Assembly (NCBI GenBank): GCA_012798335.1
Contig: JAAZNJ010000008.1
Location: forward strand, 1-14,024
Direction of reading: 5' to 3'
DNA from: Candidatus Woesearchaeota archaeon
Lineage (GTDB): Archaea; Nanobdellota; Nanobdellia; Pacearchaeales; GW2011-AR1
DNA: 14,024 nt
Under the pieces are notes generated by a model. It was not told the DNA's origin. It made no database searches and worked only from the letters and a program-made list of their open reading frames with translations. Within the stretch, counting starts at the first letter, position 1, and each line of letters starts with the position of its first letter. Shown here piece by piece: positions 5,083 through 12,435 of this stretch. A program made the translations under genes and the position numbers.

Positions 5083-5139
5083 AATGTTAAATTTATAAGA
5101 GTTTTGATATTTTTTAAGTAGTTTATTAGGATAGTAAGA

Positions 5140-5147
5140 TTTAAAAG
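5140..5147 (+). promoter_or_regulatory. TATA box for the uS15-RecJ operon
   Basis: TTTAAAAG is centred 25.5 nt before the ATG at 5169 and only 13.5 nt before the ATG at 5157. It therefore selects the second ATG as the start. Confidence 0.55.
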
Positions 5148-5168
5148 ATTAGATTAATGTTTAATAAA

Positions 5169-5534
5169 ATGGCAGAAGAAGAAAAAGAAAAAAAGGAAGA
5201 AAAAACAGTTAAAGAAGAGAAAATTAAAGAAAATAAGAAAACTATTGAAGAGTTTAAAAAGAAAGTTTTAGAATTAGCTGAAAAAGGATTAACATCAGAA
5301 AAGATAGGAGAAAAATTAAGAAGAGAAGGATACCATAGTAAAGAGTTTAATATTAAAATATCAAAAATTTTAGGAAATAAGTATGTAAATCCTGACAAAA
5401 AGAATTTAGAAGAAAAATTAGAAAAATTAGAAATTCATTGTAAAAAAAATAAAGGTGACAAAAAGGCTTTAAGAGAAAAAGATCATTTGATAGCCAGATT
5501 AAGAAAATTGAAAAATCATTTGAATCTATCTTAG
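5169..5534 (+). CDS. rps15: 30S ribosomal protein uS15 (archaeal S15)
   Basis: A 121-aa small-subunit protein that binds the central domain of 16S rRNA. The conserved S15 part begins near residue 30: KKVLELAEKGLTSEKIGEKL, then REGYHSKEF, KISKILGN, and the C-terminal helices with LEIHCKKNKGDKKAL and RLRKLKNHL. These correspond to the family's L-x-x-H-L...D...R-x-L...R-x-L signature. The usual archaeal N-terminus (starting MARMHARRRG) is absent. In its place are about 25 residues made almost only of Lys and Glu. ATG 5157 would add MFNK; 5169 is preferred from the TATA spacing. The gene precedes the RecJ-like gene by 28 nt in the same direction, a pairing seen in other archaea. Confidence 0.88.
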   Translation: MAEEEKEKKEEKTVKEEKIKENKKTIEEFKKKVLELAEKGLTSEKIGEKLRREGYHSKEFNIKISKILGNKYVNPDKKNLEEKLEKLEIHCKKNKGDKKALREKDHLIARLRKLKNHLNLS

Positions 5535-5562
5535 TTTTATATTAATCAATTTTATTGGGATT

Positions 5563-6900
5563 ATGGCAAATTTCTATTTAGAAGAAAATATTGAAAAGAT
5601 AAGCAAAGAATTTTTAGAAAAAACTAAAGATCAAGAAGTTTTTGTTATAAGTCATTTTGATACTGATGGAATTACTTCTGCGGTAATAATGATAAAAACA
5701 TTAAAACAACTCGATAAAAAATTTTCTTTAAAAATTTTTCCAAGACTTGAAAAAGAAGATGTTTTAAATTTTCCTAGAGACAAAGCTTTATTAATTTTAG
5801 ATTTAGGATCTAGTTTCTTAGAAGAATTTGCAAAAAGAGAACAAGAGATTTTTATTATTGATCATCACGAAATTTCAAAAATTGAAGAATCAAAAAATCT
5901 TCACATAATAAACCCTCATCTTTCTTTAGATGAAGAATTAAGCAGTTCAAGCTTAACCTATCTATTCTGTAAAAATTTAATAAAAGATAGCAAAGAATTT
6001 GCAAAACTTGCTATTCTAGGAATGATTGGAGATTCTATGGAAAAAAGAATTGATAAATTAAATCATTCTATCTTAAATGATGGAGAGATAAAAAGAAAAA
6101 GAGGAATTTTAATCTATCCTTCTACAAGACCTATAAATATAGCTTTAGAATATTCTTCAAATCCTTTTATTCCAGGGGTTACAGGGAATAGTGAAGGTGT
6201 AAAAGAATTATTAAGAGAATCAAAAATTTCTCCGATAAATGGTAAGTATAAAGGATTAATAGATTTAAATGATGAAGAAATGTCCAGATTAGTAACTTCA
6301 ATAATGTTAAGAAATCCTAGATTTAAAAATAAAGAAATTTTAGGAGACATTTTTTTAATTAAATTTTATAATAAATTAGAAGATGCAAGAGAAATAAGTG
6401 CAATGATAAATGCTTGTTCAAGATTAGGAGAAGTAGATACTGCAATACAATTCTGTATGGAGATACCTAATGCAAAAAAGAAAGCAGAATTAATTCATGC
6501 AAAATACAGGCAACATATTGTTTCAGCATTAAACTATATATCTGAAACAGAAAAAGTTCAAGGTGAGGGTTTTGTTATAATAAATGCAAAAGAAAAAATA
6601 AAAGATACAATAATCGGAACAATAGCAAGTATCTTATCTAATTCAGAGATATACGAAGAGGGAACAATAATAACCACAATGGCTTATTATGAGGATAAGA
6701 TAAAAATCTCTTCAAGATGCACTGGAAAAAACAAAAAAAATTTGAGGATTTTGTTATCTGAAGTAATAAAAAAAATTGGCGGAGAATCAGGAGGCCATGA
6801 ATCGGCAGCGGGAGGAACAATAAAAAAAGAGAATGAAAAAGAATTCATAGGATTATTAAAGGAAAATTTAGAGATAGAGACTATAAAATTAAATAAGTAA
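5563..6900 (+). CDS. recJ: DHH-family single-strand nuclease, archaeal RecJ-like (GAN type)
   Basis: A 445-aa DHH phosphoesterase, probably an Mn2+-dependent single-strand exonuclease. In Thermococcales the relative GAN associates with the GINS part of the replication helicase. Motif I is HFDTDGITS (31-39), motif II LILDLG (77-82), motif III DHH at 100-102, and motif IV GMIGDS with Asp157. The C-terminal DHHA1 domain carries GGHESAAG (410-417), which binds nucleic acid. All metal ligands I can identify are present, and length is close to family size. It lies downstream of uS15. A weak TATA-like TTTATATT at 5536-5543 could add an internal promoter. Whether it works in replication, repair or RNA decay is not shown by sequence. 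Confidence 0.88.
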   Translation: MANFYLEENIEKISKEFLEKTKDQEVFVISHFDTDGITSAVIMIKTLKQLDKKFSLKIFPRLEKEDVLNFPRDKALLILDLGSSFLEEFAKREQEIFIIDHHEISKIEESKNLHIINPHLSLDEELSSSSLTYLFCKNLIKDSKEFAKLAILGMIGDSMEKRIDKLNHSILNDGEIKRKRGILIYPSTRPINIALEYSSNPFIPGVTGNSEGVKELLRESKISPINGKYKGLIDLNDEEMSRLVTSIMLRNPRFKNKEILGDIFLIKFYNKLEDAREISAMINACSRLGEVDTAIQFCMEIPNAKKKAELIHAKYRQHIVSALNYISETEKVQGEGFVIINAKEKIKDTIIGTIASILSNSEIYEEGTIITTMAYYEDKIKISSRCTGKNKKNLRILLSEVIKKIGGESGGHESAAGGTIKKENEKEFIGLLKENLEIETIKLNK

Positions 6901-6902
6901 GC

Positions 6903-6910
6903 TTTAAAAC
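6903..6910 (+). promoter_or_regulatory. TATA box for aIF2-alpha
   Basis: TTTAAAAC is centred 25.5 nt before the ATG at 6932 (26.5 if read as CTTTAAAA). It implies a leaderless transcript separate from the RecJ-like gene, which ends at 6900. Confidence 0.5.
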
Positions 6911-6931
6911 ATAAGTTTCTTTTAATTTTTA

Positions 6932-7633
6932 ATGGAAAATTTAGAACCAGGAGATTTAGTAATTGGTATAATTGATAGAATTGTAGGAACAGTAGTATTT
7001 GTAAAATTAGATGATAAAACAGAAGGTAGCATAATATTAAGCGAAGTAGCTCCAGGAAGAATAAGAAATTTAAGAGAATATGTTGTTCCTAAAAAAAAGG
7101 TAGTTTGTAAGGTTTTAAGAATTTCAGATTCAGGGACAATTGAATTATCTCTTAGAAGAGTAACTCAAAAAGAAAAAAAAGAACTTTTTGAAAAAGAAGA
7201 ACTAAAAAAAAGTTATTTTAACATAATAAAAGCAGTTTTAGGAGAAAGATTCCAAAATTTTTTTGAAAGGATAAATAAAGAAGAAGGAATACTCAATTTT
7301 ATTGAAGAGATAAAAAACAATGAAGAAAAAGGAAAAGAATATTTTACAAAAGAAGAATTAGAAAAAATATTACAGATTATTAGAGCTAATAAAAAGAAAA
7401 AAAAGATTATAAAAAAAGAGATTATTTTGTTTAGCAATAAACCTAATGGAATAGAATTAATAAAAAAGATTTTGTCTTCTAAAGAAATAACCATAAAATA
7501 TATTGCAGCAGGAAGATATAGTTTAAGTGTAGAATCTGAAAATCCAAAAGAAGCTGAAAAAAAATTAAATAATTATATAGAAGAAATTGAAAAAAGTGCA
7601 AAAAAAGAAGGCTTGGAATTTTCAGTTAAATAA
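6932..7633 (+). CDS. eif2a: Translation initiation factor 2 subunit alpha (aIF2-alpha)
   Basis: A 233-aa alpha subunit of the heterotrimer that delivers initiator Met-tRNA to the ribosome. An N-terminal S1-type OB fold (about 6-76) starts with PGDLVIG and contains LSEVAPGRIRNLREYV (36-51) and KVLRISDSGTIELSLRRV (60-77), both close to archaeal aIF2-alpha. The middle is helical. The C-terminal alpha-beta domain includes AAGRYSLSVESENPKEAEKKL and ends EGLEFSVK. It is somewhat shorter than the common 260-275 aa, mostly through a compact middle. Ala40 falls at the position of the regulated serine of eukaryotic eIF2-alpha. It is convergent with endonuclease Q, the stop codons being 7 nt apart. Confidence 0.9.
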   Translation: MENLEPGDLVIGIIDRIVGTVVFVKLDDKTEGSIILSEVAPGRIRNLREYVVPKKKVVCKVLRISDSGTIELSLRRVTQKEKKELFEKEELKKSYFNIIKAVLGERFQNFFERINKEEGILNFIEEIKNNEEKGKEYFTKEELEKILQIIRANKKKKKIIKKEIILFSNKPNGIELIKKILSSKEITIKYIAAGRYSLSVESENPKEAEKKLNNYIEEIEKSAKKEGLEFSVK

Positions 7634-7640
7634 AAATATT

Positions 7641-8867
7641 TTAAAAAGATAATTGAACTTGTTTTTCTTCAACTAATGCAACACCATATTCTCCATCATA
7701 ACCAGGTTTGACTTTTATTTTTCCTTCTCTATTTTTTAAGATTAATAAAATTAGTTTATCATCAATCCTTTTATTTAAAAAATCTTCTTTTGAAACATTA
7801 AACAAGATATTGAATTCATTATTAAAAAAAGAAATTAAATTATTATAAGTTTGCCAAGTTTTTTTGCTTTCTAATGTGCTTCCAGATTCAAGAGTTATTA
7901 TCTCATGTAAAGGCAAGAGTTTAAAAAAAGGTTTAGAAGTTTTTGGTTTAAATCCTTTTGGAAAACTAGCAAGAGTTTCTACTCTATTTTCAACACCGAT
8001 TATTAAAGGTTTTTTACATACAGGACAAATATTATTTAATTTTTTAGATTCTTCAGGAGAACAAGAGAAATGACATAACCTATGACCATCCCAATGATAT
8101 TTTCCATAAGCAGGATCTGTTTCAATTGTAGAAATAAAAGAGTTCTCTCTTATCTGTTTAATTAAATCTTGATAAGAATTAATTTTATTAAAGATAGTCG
8201 CTTCTCTTCCTAATCTAAATGGCCAAAAACTATGTGCATCAGAAAAACTAACTATTGATTTATTTTCTAACTCTTTAATTCTCCAATTCATAGAGGGATC
8301 AGAAGACATTCCTGTTTCAATAGCATGTATATTATCAAATTCATTTCTAAACGCTTCTTTTAAAGAATCAAAACCACTTTCACTCCCAAAGATACCAAAC
8401 CAAGGTGTCCAAATATGTGCAGGTATTATTTCTATCTCTTCGGATATGTTTCTTAATTCTCTTGAAAACTCTTCACAACTTATTTTAAATATTGGTCTTC
8501 CGTCATAATCCCTTCTTCCTTTTGTGTCTAAGTAAGAATTTATTTTTTCAGCAATTTTTAAATTAGGAACAAGAACAACAAGATGTACTCTTCTTCCTTT
8601 AACTTGGGTGTAAGTTAAACAGATTTCTCCTGTTATAACAAAAGGAAAATCTTCATAATAATACAAACCACTTTTTTCTTTAAGTTTCTCTTCTATTTCC
8701 TTAATCCAAATAGGATGAGTAAAATCTCCTGTTCCTAAAAGATTAATTCCTTTAATTTTAGCCCATTTTACAAGATTTTCTAAAGCAATATTAGAACTAC
8801 ATGCTCTTGAAAATCTAGAATGAATATGCAAATCAGCAATTGTAACTTTATCAAAATCAATTAACAT
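7641..8867 (-). CDS. endoQ: Endonuclease Q, PHP-domain DNA repair nuclease
   Basis: A 408-aa homolog of archaeal endonuclease Q, which nicks DNA 5' of deaminated bases (uracil, hypoxanthine, xanthine). The PHP metal centre is visible: DLHIHS (His14, His16), LLGTGDFTH with Asp48, ITGEI with Glu81, His95, PAHIW with His151, IETG with Glu184, and SFSDAH (Asp210, His212). A zinc-binding element follows with Cys265, Cys269, Cys281 and Cys284 (CPVCKKPL). The rest is the helical C-terminal domain. Length is close to the roughly 420 aa of Thermococcus and Pyrococcus proteins. It has its own TATA box and is divergent from the ndk gene. The call rests on the whole architecture and not on one motif. Confidence 0.9.
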   Translation of the reverse strand: MLIDFDKVTIADLHIHSRFSRACSSNIALENLVKWAKIKGINLLGTGDFTHPIWIKEIEEKLKEKSGLYYYEDFPFVITGEICLTYTQVKGRRVHLVVLVPNLKIAEKINSYLDTKGRRDYDGRPIFKISCEEFSRELRNISEEIEIIPAHIWTPWFGIFGSESGFDSLKEAFRNEFDNIHAIETGMSSDPSMNWRIKELENKSIVSFSDAHSFWPFRLGREATIFNKINSYQDLIKQIRENSFISTIETDPAYGKYHWDGHRLCHFSCSPEESKKLNNICPVCKKPLIIGVENRVETLASFPKGFKPKTSKPFFKLLPLHEIITLESGSTLESKKTWQTYNNLISFFNNEFNILFNVSKEDFLNKRIDDKLILLILKNREGKIKVKPGYDGEYGVALVEEKQVQLSF

Positions 8868-8888
8868 ATACTAAAAAATCATGATTAA

Positions 8889-8896
8889 TTAATAAA
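8889..8896 (-). promoter_or_regulatory. TATA box for endonuclease Q
   Basis: Read leftward this is TTTATTAA, centred 25.5 nt before the ATG at 8867. Confidence 0.5.
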
Positions 8897-8945
8897 GCTT
8901 ATTAAAAAATTATAAATGAAAAGAGTATAAATTAAACTAAAAATA

Positions 8946-8953
8946 TTTTTAAA
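8946..8953 (+). promoter_or_regulatory. TATA box for ndk
   Basis: TTTTTAAA is centred 25.5 nt before the ATG at 8975, implying a leaderless transcript. Confidence 0.5.
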
Positions 8954-8974
8954 CCTACTTTTTTATTAAGAGAT

Positions 8975-9424
8975 ATGAAAGAAAGAACTTTAGTTTTGAT
9001 AAAACCAGATGCAATGGCAAAACGTCTTGCAGGGAATATTATAACAGATTTATATACATTAAACTTAAAGATGATTGCTTTAAAATTATCTAATGTAAAG
9101 AGAGAATTAGCAGAAATGCATTATACTGAACATAAAGGAAAACCTTTTTATGAAGATTTAATAAAACATCTTACAGGAGAACTACATAATAATGAAAAAG
9201 TAATAGCAATTGTTTATGAAGGAGAAGATGCTATCAAAAAAGTAAGAGAAGCTATAGGCAAAACAAACCCTGATGAATGCGAATCTTGGACAATTCGAGG
9301 TAAATATGGAAAGATTAATACAAAAACAAATTGCCATGAAACAGTTGTTCATGCTTCTGATTCTCCAGAAAGTGCAAAAAGAGAAATTGAATTATGGTTT
9401 GATAAAGACGAAATTGTTGAATAA
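8975..9424 (+). CDS. ndk: Nucleoside diphosphate kinase
   Basis: A 149-aa enzyme that transfers the gamma-phosphate of ATP to NDPs through a phosphohistidine. TLVLIKPDAM (5-14) holds the conserved lysine. KPFYEDL, the GEDAIKKVREAIGKTNP helix and loop (83-99) and WTIRGKYG (105-112) line the site. VVHASDSPESAKREI (124-138) carries the catalytic His126. Two oddities appear. The loop ahead of the catalytic histidine (INTKTNCHE) looks a few residues longer than usual. The Arg-Asn that normally stands three to four residues before the catalytic His is Glu122-Thr123 here. The gene is monocistronic, divergent from endonuclease Q and convergent with radA. Confidence 0.9.
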   Translation: MKERTLVLIKPDAMAKRLAGNIITDLYTLNLKMIALKLSNVKRELAEMHYTEHKGKPFYEDLIKHLTGELHNNEKVIAIVYEGEDAIKKVREAIGKTNPDECESWTIRGKYGKINTKTNCHETVVHASDSPESAKREIELWFDKDEIVE

Positions 9425-9527
9425 GACTAATTGGAATTAAAAAGTGTTTCTAACTTTTATCATCATTTTAAAAAGTTTTATCAAAGTTTAATCTTTAAGA
9501 TATAATTATTTTTATAGAAGATTAATT

Positions 9528-10556
9528 TTATGCCTCGTCTACAATTCCTTTTTCTGTAACAAAAAATACAGCTTCTGTATCAGGAAGATCAGGGCTATCT
9601 ATTAATTTTGCAACTCTTGAATCTTTTTTACCTCTTCTTAAATAAATTCTATAAGTTGAAGCATGTCCAACAATATTCCCTCCAATTGCAACTGTTGGGT
9701 CTCCAAACATTTGTGCAGGATTAGACATTACTTGATTAGTAACATATACTGCGAGATTATGTTGTTCTGCTAATTTCATTAAACTATGTAGATATCTATT
9801 CAATTTTTGTTGTCTATCTGCTAATTGACCTCTACCTGAAAATTCTGCTCTAAAATGAGCTGTTAAAGAGTCAATAATAACAAGTTTTATAGGTTCCCCA
9901 TTTTTTATCATCTCTGTGACTTTATCCAAAAGTAAAATTTGATGATCAGAATTAAAAGCTCTTGCAACGAATATATTTTTTAAAACTTTTTCAGGGTCAG
10001 CACCAATTCCTTCTGCAATCTGCCTTATTCTTGCAGGCCTAAAAGTTCCTTCTGTATCAATAAATACACATTTACCATTAGCCCCTCCTTTTTCTATTGG
10101 TAATTGAACATTTACAGCTAACATTGAACCCAATTGAGTTTTTCCACTCCCAAAAGCACCAAATGCTTCTGTTACAGCTCTACCTTGAACCCCTTTCCCC
10201 CCCAAGAGAGCGTCAAGTTCTTTACTTCCTGTTGTAATATAACATATATTAGCCCTTTTTTCAGCAAATTCTATACCATCAACAAAACCCAGATTAAGAA
10301 GTTTTCTTGAAGCTTGAATAGCTTTTCTAGCAACACCTGGACCAACCCCTGCTATCTCTGCTAATTCACTAGGCCCCATTACTGCTAAAGACATTAAGTC
10401 ATAAATTCCTGCTGATTCTAATTTTGAAGCAACAGCAGGCCCAATTCCAGGGAGGTCTGTTAATTGTGGTTCTTTTCCACTTTTAGGATCATAGGTTGAT
10501 TTAAGATTTTCTAAATCATCTTCATCTTCTTCATCTGAAACTTTTTTAGGACTCAT
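9528..10556 (-). CDS. radA: DNA repair and recombination protein RadA
   Basis: A 342-aa archaeal RecA/Rad51 recombinase that forms filaments on single-stranded DNA and drives strand exchange. After an acidic start (DEEDEDD), a helix-hairpin-helix domain spans about 32-85 (LPGIGPAVASKLESAGI and GVGPGVARKAI). The ATPase core has Walker A GAFGSGKT (133-140), the FIDTEGTF segment (165-172) with the catalytic Glu169, Walker B LVIID (225-229), the L1 region around FRAEFSGRGQLADRQQ, and L2 near NQVMSNPAQMFGDP (274-287). Length and all key residues are standard for RadA rather than the short RadB paralog. It has its own TATA box; convergent with ndk. Confidence 0.96.
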   Translation of the reverse strand: MSPKKVSDEEDEDDLENLKSTYDPKSGKEPQLTDLPGIGPAVASKLESAGIYDLMSLAVMGPSELAEIAGVGPGVARKAIQASRKLLNLGFVDGIEFAEKRANICYITTGSKELDALLGGKGVQGRAVTEAFGAFGSGKTQLGSMLAVNVQLPIEKGGANGKCVFIDTEGTFRPARIRQIAEGIGADPEKVLKNIFVARAFNSDHQILLLDKVTEMIKNGEPIKLVIIDSLTAHFRAEFSGRGQLADRQQKLNRYLHSLMKLAEQHNLAVYVTNQVMSNPAQMFGDPTVAIGGNIVGHASTYRIYLRRGKKDSRVAKLIDSPDLPDTEAVFFVTEKGIVDEA

Positions 10557-10577
10557 AAAAAATGTAATTAATATTCA

Positions 10578-10585
10578 TTTATAAA
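10578..10585 (-). promoter_or_regulatory. TATA box for radA
   Basis: A TTTATAAA box centred 25.5 nt before the ATG at 10556. Confidence 0.6.
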
Positions 10586-10609
10586 GATTATTCCTTTTTT
10601 GGATATATC

Positions 10610-11074
10610 TTAAAAAACAATTAATTTAAACAAAAACAAAGAAATATCTAAAAAGATAAAACTAATAAAAATTATTTTTTCAAAAAGTTTTCCTGTTTTT
10701 ATAAATCCTTTAATCTTAAATTTTAAAGGATAAAGAGGATAAGTTCCATTAACAGTTAAAGAATCTAAAAATAAGTGTAAGAACGCCCCAAAACAGAAGT
10801 AAGTTCTTAAAGAAGATGGTAAAAAATAAAGAATAAAAAACAAAAATATTATAAAAAATAAGCTGTGCATAAAACCCCTATGTTTTACAAAAAACTGCAA
10901 AACCCTAAAAATTTTCTTTTTTCCAATTTTAGAAAGTTTTGAATCAATATCAGGAATAAAAGTCCCTAAAATAAAGAAGATAAAAGATAAAAAACCAAGA
11001 AAAGAGAGATTAAAAAAATTATAAGATAATATAAAAAAGAATAAATTAAACACAATATGGGTTTTTAATAACAT
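10610..11074 (-). CDS. Membrane-bound metal-dependent hydrolase, YdjM/DUF457-like
   Basis: A protein of 154 aa from the ATG at 11074, with about four hydrophobic segments. The family's scattered metal-ligand motifs are visible: KTHIVFN near the N-terminus, FIPDIDSKLSKIG, VKHRGFMHS in the middle, and HLFLDSLTVNGTYPLYP. These histidines and aspartates would form a metal site at the membrane face. Relatives are annotated as putative membrane-bound metal-dependent hydrolases; the substrate is unknown. A TTG at 11092 would add six hydrophobic residues. ATG 11074 is preferred because an ATTTATAG box lies 24.5 nt upstream (11095-11102) and because ATG is used elsewhere. The gene follows RPA in the same direction by 27 nt. 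Confidence 0.75.
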   Translation of the reverse strand: MLLKTHIVFNLFFFILSYNFFNLSFLGFLSFIFFILGTFIPDIDSKLSKIGKKKIFRVLQFFVKHRGFMHSLFFIIFLFFILYFLPSSLRTYFCFGAFLHLFLDSLTVNGTYPLYPLKFKIKGFIKTGKLFEKIIFISFIFLDISLFLFKLIVF

Positions 11075-11101
11075 AAATAAAAGAAAAAACAAATCTATAA
11101 A

Positions 11102-12052
11102 TTAGTTTTCATTTTTTTCTAATTCTAAGATTAAATTATCAAGATTAACTTCTTCTATAGATTCTATGTTCATTTCAAGATTATTAAATAATTTATTTTC
11201 TTTTATTGAACCATAAAAGATAAACTCTTTTCCTAATAATTCTTGTCTTTGGTTTATAAGATTAGATTCATTTTCTATATTTAATCCTAATTTTTCAACA
11301 TTTTCTTGAAATGCTACTGCTCTTATTGCTCCTGTTCCATCATCTAAAACTAAACTTATTAAAGCTCTTCTTTCAGCAGGCACATTTCCATGCTCATTGC
11401 ATATAAAAAAATTTCCTTCTTTAATAACTTTTTTTCCACAATTAGGGCAAACATAAAAGAATTTAACATCAAAAGACTGAGTGATAAAAGCCCTTATTTT
11501 AACACTTTCACCTTTCTTTATTTTTTCAATTTTTTCAATTTTAAAATTTTTCTCTGTTTTAACATTTTCAATATCAATTTCTAAAAGTTTAATCTCTGAA
11601 AAACTGCTTAAATGAACTTCATTATCTCTCATGCTCCCATTTATAATCTCAATAGTTTTTCCTTCTGTTAATTCTCCTGATTCTATTAATGAAATATCTT
11701 TAGTATCCCATAATACTATTTTGATATTAGAAGTTTCATCTGCAATCACAAGATTAGCAACTTTTCCTTCATCTCCTTTTTTTGTCTTAAAGGTTCTTAT
11801 AGGGTATAAATTTATTATTTTTCCAATAACATTCACTTTTTTCATTCCTGGAAGTAATTCTTCAATTTTCAATTTTTGATTATCAAAATTTATTCCTAAT
11901 TCTGCAGCAACAATCTGAGCTGCTCCTTCTTTACTTATTAAACCTGAAAGTCTTGCTCTTTTAGCTTCAATCAATCTTTCAACTTCTGACTTTTCAGTAT
12001 TAGAAAGTTTAGATATTTTTTCAACAATTCTCTCATAATTTGTCATAGGCAT
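11102..12052 (-). CDS. rpa: Replication protein A, single-stranded DNA-binding protein with zinc finger
   Basis: An archaeal RPA-type protein of 316 aa that coats single-stranded DNA in replication and repair. The N-terminal helical region (about 1-55) is followed by an OB fold (about 70-155; VNVIGKIINLYPIRTF and VANLVIADETSNIKIVLWD). A second OB-fold-like region carries a zinc finger: Cys202, Cys205 (CPNCGKK), Cys218 and His221, then LISLVLDDGTGAIRAVAF. The ATG at 12052 (MPMTNYERI) is chosen because a TATA-like CTTAAAAA is centred 25.5 nt upstream. The ATG at 12070 would fall ahead of that initiation point and add six hydrophobic residues. ATG 12046 is also possible. Genes for two ssDNA-acting proteins, RPA and RadA, lie on the same strand about 1 kb apart. 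Confidence 0.9.
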   Translation of the reverse strand: MPMTNYERIVEKISKLSNTEKSEVERLIEAKRARLSGLISKEGAAQIVAAELGINFDNQKLKIEELLPGMKKVNVIGKIINLYPIRTFKTKKGDEGKVANLVIADETSNIKIVLWDTKDISLIESGELTEGKTIEIINGSMRDNEVHLSSFSEIKLLEIDIENVKTEKNFKIEKIEKIKKGESVKIRAFITQSFDVKFFYVCPNCGKKVIKEGNFFICNEHGNVPAERRALISLVLDDGTGAIRAVAFQENVEKLGLNIENESNLINQRQELLGKEFIFYGSIKENKLFNNLEMNIESIEEVNLDNLILELEKNEN

Positions 12053-12073
12053 TATTAAAAAAATAAACATAGG

Positions 12074-12081
12074 TTTTTAAG
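12074..12081 (-). promoter_or_regulatory. TATA box for RPA
   Basis: Read leftward this is CTTAAAAA, centred 25.5 nt before the ATG at 12052. It decides against the upstream ATG at 12070. Confidence 0.5.
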
Positions 12082-12111
12082 GATTTGCAATAAAAATGGA
12101 ATAACAGAAGA

Positions 12112-12119
12112 CTTATAAA
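12112..12119 (+). promoter_or_regulatory. TATA box for aEF1-beta
   Basis: CTTATAAA is centred 25.5 nt before the ATG at 12141, implying a leaderless transcript. Confidence 0.55.
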
Positions 12120-12140
12120 TCAAAAAAATTTAAAGGATTT

Positions 12141-12416
12141 ATGGGAATAGCAGCAGTAAAAATAAAAATTTTACCTAATTCACCTGAAACAGACTTAGAG
12201 ATTATAAAGGAAAAAACAAAAGAATTAGTAGAAAACTTTGGTGGAAAAAATTGCAGTTTTGAAGAAGAGCCAATTGCTTTTGGTTTAAAGGCAATAATTG
12301 CTTTTTTTGCTTGGTCTGAAGAAGTAGAATTAGAAAAACTTGAAGAAAAAATGAAAGAATTAGAAGGAGTAAGCTCAATACAAGTTATAGATATGAGAAG
12401 AGCTTTTGGTTCTTAA
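12141..12416 (+). CDS. ef1b: Elongation factor 1-beta (aEF1B)
   Basis: A 91-aa guanine nucleotide exchange factor for aEF1A. It has the compact archaeal form: GIAAVKIKILPNSPETDLE at the start, the central EEPIAFGLKAIIAFFAW segment, and the ending EGVSSIQVIDMRRAFGS, which resembles the conserved C-terminus that inserts into the aEF1A nucleotide site. Length matches the archaeal family. It has its own TATA box and is followed after 19 nt by the HIT-like gene, probably on the same transcript. It is divergent from RPA. Confidence 0.93.
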   Translation: MGIAAVKIKILPNSPETDLEIIKEKTKELVENFGGKNCSFEEEPIAFGLKAIIAFFAWSEEVELEKLEEKMKELEGVSSIQVIDMRRAFGS

Positions 12417-12435
12417 ATAAAAAACATCTTGATAA

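Noticed and set aside
5141..5398. Leftward 85-aa Ser/Phe-rich frame
   Set aside because: Antisense of the Lys/Glu-rich start of uS15; composition is the direct complement effect.
6114..6820. Two leftward frames (6114-6350 and 6638-6820)
   Set aside because: Both are antisense inside the RecJ-like gene, which has intact DHH and DHHA1 motifs.
7213..7494. Leftward 93-aa hydrophobic frame
   Set aside because: Antisense of the Lys-rich middle of aIF2-alpha; apparent membrane segments come from A-rich DNA read backward.
7864..8073. Rightward 69-aa frame
   Set aside because: Antisense of the C-terminal part of endonuclease Q, no promoter.
11390..11879. Two rightward frames (11390-11584 and 11631-11879)
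   Set aside because: Antisense of the RPA gene, whose OB folds and zinc finger are clear.
12053..12070. Upstream ATG start for RPA at 12070
   Set aside because: It lies ahead of the initiation point predicted by the TATA box and would add an unusual hydrophobic MFIFLI start.
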